Position numbers and translations under genes: made by a program. The notes below the pieces were generated by a model, which did not search any database, had not been told where the DNA came from, and saw nothing but the letters and a program-made list of their open reading frames with translations. A DNA stretch of 64,000 nucleotides, taken from NCBI GenBank assembly GCA_027475525.1, contig JAMWFC010000115.1:1-64000 (forward strand), read 5' to 3'. Source of the DNA: Macrolepiota albuminosa. Lineage: Eukaryota; Basidiomycota; Agaricomycetes; Agaricales; Agaricaceae. Shown one piece after another: positions 57,966-64,000 of the stretch. How positions within the stretch are numbered: position 1 is the first letter of the stretch; each line of letters starts with the position of its first letter.

Positions 57966-58399
57966 AATTGAAATCTACTTTCCCTGCTGAGTCTTTTGCT
58001 GGGCTTGTGAAGATTCTGAAACCCTCTTTTAGAGAGCTTCTTGTCATAAAATCAAGCTTGAAGAGCTGTATGTTTTTGTCCTGCAGCCATAGTCTACTGA
58101 TTCTTTTCCCCATATAAAGTTCCTCATTATTTTCACTAAGAAATCCTTGACTTGTTTTAGCATGCCTTGTACCCATGTTTTGTACTGGGTCCTGCCTTTG
58201 ATTACCATGCCTATCAGGTGTCTTCCTTCCAGGGTTGGTTTCCCTTTTTTCCATCTTTTTAAGTCTTTAACTACAGCTTCAATAGTAGGTGTCCACATAC
58301 TAGCGTTATTTATACTATTGCCTATAAAAGCCCCCAGAAGATGGGTCACCTTGTCCTCACCAGCTATCTTTATATCCTCAGAGATCCTATAGTTATCAG
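57966..58399 (-). pseudogene. LINE RT C-terminal region
   Basis: The minus-strand segments THLLGAFIGNSINNASMW, VVKDLKRWKKGKPTLEGRHL, GRTQYKTWVQGMLKQV and NFIWGKES match the thumb region of LINE reverse transcriptases. The upstream RT core is missing because Gypsy-C starts here. Confidence 0.78.
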
Positions 58400-58896
58400 T
58401 GTAAGGGCAACCTCTAGAGGCTGTGGCTCAGTCACACAGCTGGCAAAGGGAGATCCAAAGTGTATTAGAATATATACTGACAATATCATGATAGCTACTC
58501 ACCTGGCAGAGGGAGATCCAAAAAAACAAGTCTAGGCATTCTCTATGCCAAGTTGGATGCTTCTGGGGCCTCTGAAGCATGGGAAACAACTGTACAGTAC
58601 AACAAAACCTTAAAAACTCAAAAATTGCCTACACAAACAGTTGCACAAATAAGGGGCAAACTCTGGCAAACTCTGGCTTATATAAGTGGTCTGGAAGCGG
58701 TGCTGAGGGGCCCACACTTGTCTGAATGGTAGCTAAAGAACCAGAGCACCTCAAGGGCTGAGAGTAGTACTAACAGATAGTGTTAAAAGAATAGAAACAG
58801 TAAAATGAAATAATGTCAGAAGAAATAAGAGAATGAAGGAAGGGAGAGTAAAGAGATAAGGAGTGAGAAAAGGAAGAAATGAGGAGTCCCCTGACA
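58400..58896 (-). repeat. Gypsy-C 3' LTR
   Basis: 497 bp, TGTCAGGGGACTCC...GCCCTTACA on the minus strand. It is preceded by a polypurine tract GAGGGGGGTAA (58897-58907). A 20-bp motif CTGGCA(A/G)AGGGAGATCCAAA is present twice, 63 bp apart (58440 and 58503). This segment is missing from the related solo LTR at 23047. Confidence 0.88.
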
Positions 58897-58922
58897 TTAC
58901 CCCCCCTCTAGAGTGCAGCGTC

Positions 58923-59160
58923 TCAATGTGCTAGATAGAAGTAGTTCTGGATGGCCTGATCTACCTTGGAAAAAGAATAGAGGCCTCTGATTGTCCAGGG
59001 AGCGTTGGGATGCTGTTGATAGAATTTCTGGACCAAGGCAGAGGCATGGACATTCTCTTGTGGCTCCCAGGAGATGTCTTCAATTCCATAGCCCTTCCAC
59101 TTGACCTTGAACTGAAGCTTGTTTCTAAAGAGTTGGCTGTCTAGGATCCATTTCACTTTG
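58923..59160 (-). pseudogene. Gypsy-C chromodomain
   Basis: The minus-strand frame reads KWILDSQLFRNKLQFKVKW, KGYGIEDISWEPQENV and QKFYQQHPNAPWTIR. The aromatic positions of the methyl-lysine cage (Y/W around KVKWKGYG...SWEP) are visible. It ends near the polypurine tract. Confidence 0.9.
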
Positions 59161-60372
59161 TACTCTTCTTGGTTGTCTACCAGAACTGGAGGTGGAGGTG
59201 GCTGTGGACATCAACCTGGGATTGGATCTTCTGGAGCTGGAGAAAGCTTCACCACATTGAAGACTGATGGAGTCGACTCATTCTACTAGGCAGCTTGAGT
59301 CAATAGGCTAGTAGGCCTACCTGCCTTACTATAAGAAAGGGTCCTAGACGACGGTGAGAAAGCTTCTGAGAAGGTTGGGTAGTAGCAATGTCAGAGGCAT
59401 CCAGGTAGACTCAATCTCCAGGCTTGTACTTGGGGGCTGGAGTTTGTCCATGATCATAGTAGCGGGCCATATCATCCTTTGCCTTAGCTAAAGCAGCCTT
59501 GACTTCCTCCTGGGCCTTCATCTGATCTATGAACTCATTGACAGCTTTATTCTCCGAAGGTCATCCACAAGGCTTGAATCCCATCCAAGGGTGTTGACCA
59601 GCATCTAGAAGGAAAGGAGACATCTGGGTAGCAGTGTATACACGGTTGTTGTATTGAAACTCTGCCTCTGATAATAGGTTATCCCAGTCATCCTGTCATT
59701 TATTGCAGAAGAGCCAGATATACTGTTCTAGCTCCTGGTTGACATGCTTGGTCTGGCCATCAGACTAGGGGTGGTAGGCTGTAGAAGTATGGAGTTTGAC
59801 ATAGAAGAGGCAATACAGTTTTCTAGTGAACTCTGCCACAAACTGAGGTCCACGGTCAGAGACGTAAGCATCTGACAACCCATCGAGTTTCCAGACATGC
59901 TTTTGGTATAGATTAGTGGTGCCCATGGCTGAGCAAGTAGTGTGTGTTGGAATACAATGAGCATGCTTGCCACAGAGATCTACTACTACATGATCACATC
60001 ATATCTATAAGAGTCTGGTAACTCAACGATGAAGTCTACCAAGGCCACACTCCAATGCTCAGCTGGAATAGGCAATAAATGAAGCTGTCCCATAGGAGGC
60101 TGATGATGAGGCTTAGTCCAAAGGCAAAGGTCACAGGTGGAGGTATAAGAGCCAATATACCATGACATTTAAGGCCACTAGTAATTCTGCGAGACCAGCT
60201 CTAGTGTCTTCCATCTGCCAGGATGTCCTGCAATTCAAGAGTCATGATGCTGCTCCACAATCTGCCTCTGGAGGTCTGGCAGGTTAGGAACATAAATGCA
60301 TCCCTGGAAGGTGAGAAGACCATTCTCCAAAGACCACTTATCAGTATGGATGGACTTCACTCCAGTTTTCTC
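59161..60372 (-). pseudogene. Gypsy-C integrase
   Basis: Broken minus-strand frames hold a zinc-domain remnant (GHPGRWKTLELV...CDLC), VALVDFIVELPDS, VSDRGPQFVAEF, STAYHP*SDGQTKHVNQELEQ and a C-terminal region (RRLGPFLIVRQVG). Stops are TGA or TAA/TAG at positions expected to be Arg or Gln or Trp. Confidence 0.82.
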
Positions 60373-61512
60373 TCAAGCATGCAAGGCCATGGCAGCCTTG
60401 GCTACTAGATCTTCAAGGAAATGTTGCCACTCCTCAAATGACCGAATGATAGCTAGCATCTCCTTGTCATGGATCTCATAATTTTGCTCCATGGCATTGA
60501 GACTCTTGGAGTAGAAAGCCACAGGATGCCACTTACTATCCTTTCTTGACTGTTGAGAGAGAACAGCTCCAGTAACAAAATCTGAGCTATCAGCTTCAAC
60601 ACAGAAGGGAGAGTTGTCATCTGGAAATAGGAGGACAGGCTTTGAAGTGACTGCCTGTTTGAGGGCATCAAAGGCTGTCTGCTGTGCTGCGTCCCAGTGC
60701 CAAGAAGTGTCCTTAGTGGTGAGATCAAAGAGAGGCCAGGCATGGTGTGAGAAATCCTGAATAAACCTCCAGTAGAAGTTGGTGAAACCCAGAAAGGCCT
60801 GAACCTCCTTCTTGTTCTTAGGCTCTGGCCACTCTGCCACACCAGCCTCCTTGACTGGGTCCATCTCAGCCATTTCATGAGAGATGATCAGTCCAAGATA
60901 TTCAACCTTAGTCTGCTCAAACTTGCACTTCTCTGGCTTAAAATAGAGCTGGTGTTGGCAAAGATGTTCCAGTATGATGCATGTAATCTGACAATGCTTC
61001 TCTAGAGTCTTGGTATAGACGAGAATATTATCAAGATATACACACACAACACCTTTTGCTATGAGGTCTTGGAAAATGTTGTTCATCATGGTCTGGAACA
61101 TGGCAGGGCTATTAGTGAGGCCAAAGAACATTACCAGAGGTTCAAAGAGTCCACAATTTGTTCGGAATGCTGCCTTCCACTCATCACCTTCTTTGATGCA
61201 CACATTGTTGTAGCCCCAGCAGACATCCAACTTGGTAAAGTAGCACGCACCTCGGAGGTTGTTGACAAGCTCTGAAATGAGTGGTAAGGGGTAGCGATTC
61301 TTCACAGTCATCGCATTCAAGACTCGGTAGTCCTGAACCAGACATAGAGATCCATCCTTCTTCTTAATGAAGAAGACTGGAGAGGCCATCAGAGACTTTG
61401 AGGGATGGATGCAACCAGAGTCTAAATTCTCCTGCAAAAAGGCATCAAGCTCATCCTGTTCTCTGGGAGAGAGAGGATAGACCTTGCAGCTAGAGGACTC
61501 AGCATTGGGCAT
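60373..61512 (-). pseudogene. Gypsy-C reverse transcriptase and RNase H start
   Basis: A 379-codon open frame. It contains YPLSPREQDELDAFLQENL, PVFFIKKKDGSLCLVQDYR, LDVCWGYNNVCI and FFGLTNSPAMFQTMMN. The catalytic box reads Y-L-D-N at 61027-61038 in place of Y-L-D-D. The thumb (QAFLGFTNFYWRFIQDFS) and RNase H (CVEADSSDFVTGAVLSQ, HDKEMLAIIRSFEEWQHFL) follow. Loss of the second Asp should abolish polymerase activity. The frame is open here although neighbours are broken. Confidence 0.9.
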
Positions 61513-61639
61513 AAGCTCAATTGCATGGTCCCACTGCTTACGCTCTGGCAGGGAGTCAAATGATGCCTTAGAGAAAACATCCTCAAAGTCTTGCAGGTGA
61601 TGAGGAACTGCATCTTAGAATGACTTAGGAGCAGAGTTG

Positions 61640-61793
61640 GCAGCAAATGCCTGAGCTAGCCACTGGGAAGTAGTTTGGCTAGCTCTAATCTCTGCTACAG
61701 TTGGTGGAGGTCATAAGCAGCAAATGCCTGAGCTAGCCACTGGGAAGTAGTTTGGCTAGCTCTAATCTCTGCTACAGTTGGTGGAGGTCATAA
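61640..61793. repeat. Perfect 77-bp tandem duplication in Gypsy-C
   Basis: Positions 61640-61716 and 61717-61793 are identical. Confidence 0.95.
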
Positions 61794-62049
61794 TGTAGTT
61801 GCATAAATTCTATCACCTGTCTCGATAGCCTCATCTGGAGACTCTGGGTCAGGAGCACACCCAAATTTACCCTTGTGTCCATCTTCCATCTGGGCTTCAC
61901 TCACTACACCTTGAATGTCCTCATAGAGGGCCTCTCTATAAAGAAACGCCAAGAAGGGAGGATCCAATAGGTTGAGGGGAGGTGTCCAACTCAGCAAGCC
62001 TGGATAGCAGCATGCTCACGGACCAACTCTCTACACTCCTCTCTGACTT

Positions 62050-62203
62050 TCTTGGCACATGTGGAACACTGTCAAGGGCAGCAGCTCATGCTCACCTTAC
62101 CCTTGGCCCAGTCAATCTCAGGATTGTCTTGGCACATGTGGAACACTGTCAAGGGCAGCAGCTCATGCTCACCTTACCCTTGGCCCAGTCAATCTCAGGA
62201 TTG
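62050..62203. repeat. Perfect 77-bp tandem duplication in Gypsy-C protease region
   Basis: Positions 62050-62126 and 62127-62203 are identical. The copy duplicates the protease end motif and shifts its frame. Confidence 0.95.
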
Positions 62204-62950
62204 TGATTATGCAGCCAGGAGAACCCAAGTATCATGTCCTGCTTTTCTAGGCTGGTGACCGCAAGACAGCACACTCAGAATGAGTCTGATAATGAAGGAC
62301 TAAATCCACCACTCAGATAGATCCAGCTTCATTGAGCATACTGTCAATGTTATAGACTGGAATAGGATGAGAGAGGGGTCGGATAGTGAGCTAGTGTTGT
62401 TCCACATAATTGGTGTCCAGCAAAAGTCCAGTAGCACCACTGTCCAAGAGAGCTATGATGCTTCAAGTCTGCTGAGTGTTGGTTGTCTCAATCTCCACAT
62501 TCAGATGCAGAGAATTGGGAGAGGAAGTGGAGGCAACAACATAGCAATGAGGAAGGCATTGTTTCCAAGCTGGGACACATGGTCATTGGACAGGAGAAGG
62601 AGGAGAGGAGGTCTTAGCTGAGGCTTGGACCAAGGAGGTATTTTGTATGTCAGAGGGGGTGCTTACAGTTTCAGTCAGAGAATCAGGAACAGGAAGTGAT
62701 ATATTAGAAGATTCTACTGATAGACATGTAAACTGATTAGCACCAGGTGGCAGAGGCGTACAACTCATCCGTTGCTCTATTAAAAACCCTCTCCTGCAGA
62801 ACCAGAGGACCTATCCAATGGTTCTGCTACAGCTTTCACAGGACCCAAGGACTCCTCCAAAGGTTCTGTTTTGGTCTGTACATCTGGGGAGGGGTTTCCT
62901 CAAACGTCTCAGACAGCAAGGAGCTGGAGAAGGAGCTCTTCCTGCTTTAA

Positions 62951-63973
62951 AGCTGAGAGATAGCACACCTCCAACCCCTGGAGACAATATCAAGTGAAGT
63001 GACCAGGCTTTCCACAGCAACGGCAGAGGAGAGGAAGGGAGGAATGTTGATGAGAGGCATCAACATCCATAGGTACTCCAAGAGGGAGGAGATGCGCTGC
63101 AGGTACCTGAGCCAGAGGTGGAGCACAAAATGGAAGGGAGGGCTGGATGGGATGATGAGCAGAAAAAGATGCCTGTGAAGTAGAGCAAGGGGCAGTTCCA
63201 CAGTGGAGCTCACATCATAACTCCATGAGCTGCCACTGATCACATGCTACCTGATACCAGGTCTCAATACTTGTGTCATCAGGTCATCCCTCAGCCATGC
63301 TGTTGATCTGGTCCATGAGAGAGGGAAGGAGGCCATCTTGGAAGGTGAGACAGAGCTGAAGACCATCTGGATAACAGACCTGTGCAGCAAGAGCTCTGAA
63401 GGAGTCAATATACTCATCTAGGGTCTGCTTCCCCTGCCCATATCAATGAGGATCTTGGAGAGTGAGGGCTGCCACCTTAGCAGGGTCCAAGGGAAAGAAC
63501 TCTGTCTGAAACTCCTTCTCAAACTGATCCTAACTTCCAAAACCCTCCACTCCTCCAGGGCATCAAAAGACTTGTAGCACATATGTCAAAGCTTGCCCAG
63601 ACTTCATGTAAAAAAGAATCCAAGCAATCTTGAGAGCATCAGAGGGGAACGCCTCACCACTGAGCTGAATATAGGTGATGCAGGACTGCAGGAAATGCTC
63701 ACCTATTGCTTGGTCACCATCGAATGCATCTGGGAGTGCTGGGCAAGGAATATTGGCATGAACTGGGGGAGAGGCCCCAAAGCGAGGGACTGGGGGGGTG
63801 TCAGCCCTAACTGGAGGCACCTGGAGAGGGGTAGGAGTGAGAGGGAGGCACTTTAAGAGGGCCTGAAGGGAATGAGAGATGGTGTCTGTGGCCTGATGTA
63901 ATCCAGCAAGTTCAGTGGTGTAGAGGGTGAGAGAAGCTTGAGTAGTCTGCACCTGAGTCTCCAGAGCAAGCAA
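62951..63973 (-). pseudogene. Gypsy-C gag
   Basis: The minus-strand frame starts near 63973 with a coiled-coil-like region, then PCPALPDAFDGDQAIGEHFL, FYMKSGQALTYV, a core with TEFFPLDPAKVAALTLQD and DEYIDSFRALAAQVCYPDG, and a zinc knuckle C-RC-C-GKPG-H-FT*Y-C at 62984-63025. The knuckle contains a TGA where Arg is likely. Several further TGA codons interrupt the core. Confidence 0.83.
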
Positions 63974-64000
63974 GCAACCCCAGGCATCATCCTGAGGGGC

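Larger units (their letters stand above)
55835..58399 (-). mobile_element. LINE-type non-LTR retrotransposon, 3' part
   Basis: On the minus strand, the RT C-terminal region, RNase H and a zf-RVT domain follow in order, ending in an A-tail (11 T on the plus strand at 55835-55845). It is split by a Gypsy-A-family solo LTR at 56739-57491. Its upstream part is cut off by Gypsy-C, which begins at 58400, so the RT core is not in the window next to it. Confidence 0.8.
61513..62950 (-). pseudogene. Gypsy-C protease and linker
   Basis: Fragments on the minus strand include MILGFSWLHNHNPEIDWAKG, the typical end of a gypsy protease, at about 62160-62250. Two perfect 77-bp tandem duplications (61640-61793 and 62050-62203) lie here. 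The protease active-site motif is not readable because of frame changes and stops. Confidence 0.65.
58400..64000 (-). mobile_element. Gypsy-C, chromovirus running off the window end
   Basis: The minus-strand element has its 3' LTR at 58400-58896, then going upstream a chromodomain, integrase, RNase H/RT, protease and gag. The gag N-terminus is near 63973; the 5' LTR lies beyond 64000. Many in-frame stops and a mutated RT active site show it is dead. Confidence 0.88.

Overview
The window looks like a transposon-rich piece of a mushroom-forming basidiomycete (Agaricomycetes-type) nuclear genome. The host genes have many short GT-AG introns of about 50-60 nt, the tRNA gene has an intron, the secreted proteins belong to the basidiomycete CPL1-like family, and Ty3/gypsy, Ty1/copia and LINE elements are nested in one another. 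No species is claimed.

Left part, 1-21.7 kb, host genes: an intron-containing tRNA-Leu(AAG); a conserved fungal multi-pass membrane protein (3 exons, minus); a secreted SMP-30/gluconolactonase-type beta-propeller (7 exons, minus); a probable Mediator subunit 8 (minus) divergent from a two-HMG-box mitochondrial DNA-packaging-type protein (5 exons, plus); an AT-rich, CpG-poor gap of about 4.3 kb holding a large foldback repeat; a tandem pair of secreted CPL1-like proteins, the second 1095 aa long with four units of about 200 aa; and a delta-9 fatty-acid desaturase fused to cytochrome b5 with a 12-nt micro-exon. Splice junctions were placed by reading frame, splice motifs and family alignment from memory.

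Right part, 21.7-64 kb, is nested retroelements, most with identifiable target-site duplications (TSDs). Copia-A (21.7 to about 48.4 kb, plus) is interrupted by a chromovirus solo LTR (23047-23474) and by Gypsy-A (24510-46922, TSD GTCCA, plus). Gypsy-A contains Gypsy-B (27502-39163, TSD GCGC, minus) and a 601-bp TRIM-like element (39577-40177, TSD GCAGT) that cuts the Gypsy-A zinc knuckle. Copia-B follows (48783-55818, TSD ACTAT), cut by a Gypsy-B-family solo LTR (53417-54375). A LINE on the minus strand (about 55835-58399) is cut by a Gypsy-A-family solo LTR (56739-57491, TSD GCAAG) and abuts Gypsy-C (58400 to beyond 64000, minus), whose other end lies outside the window.

Most promising observations: (1) Gypsy-A and Gypsy-B each carry, antisense between integrase and 3' LTR, a non-retroviral gene with a central cysteine cluster, a charged region and a C-terminal CxxC. 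In Gypsy-B it has six phase-0 exons and one TAG codon. (2) The CPL1-like protein has a long unexplained repeat array. (3) Eight perfect tandem duplications all have a unit of exactly 77 bp, which looks like a k=77 assembly artefact. It creates false frameshifts in Gypsy-B and a false second tRNA half, so this sequence should be corrected before gene models are built.
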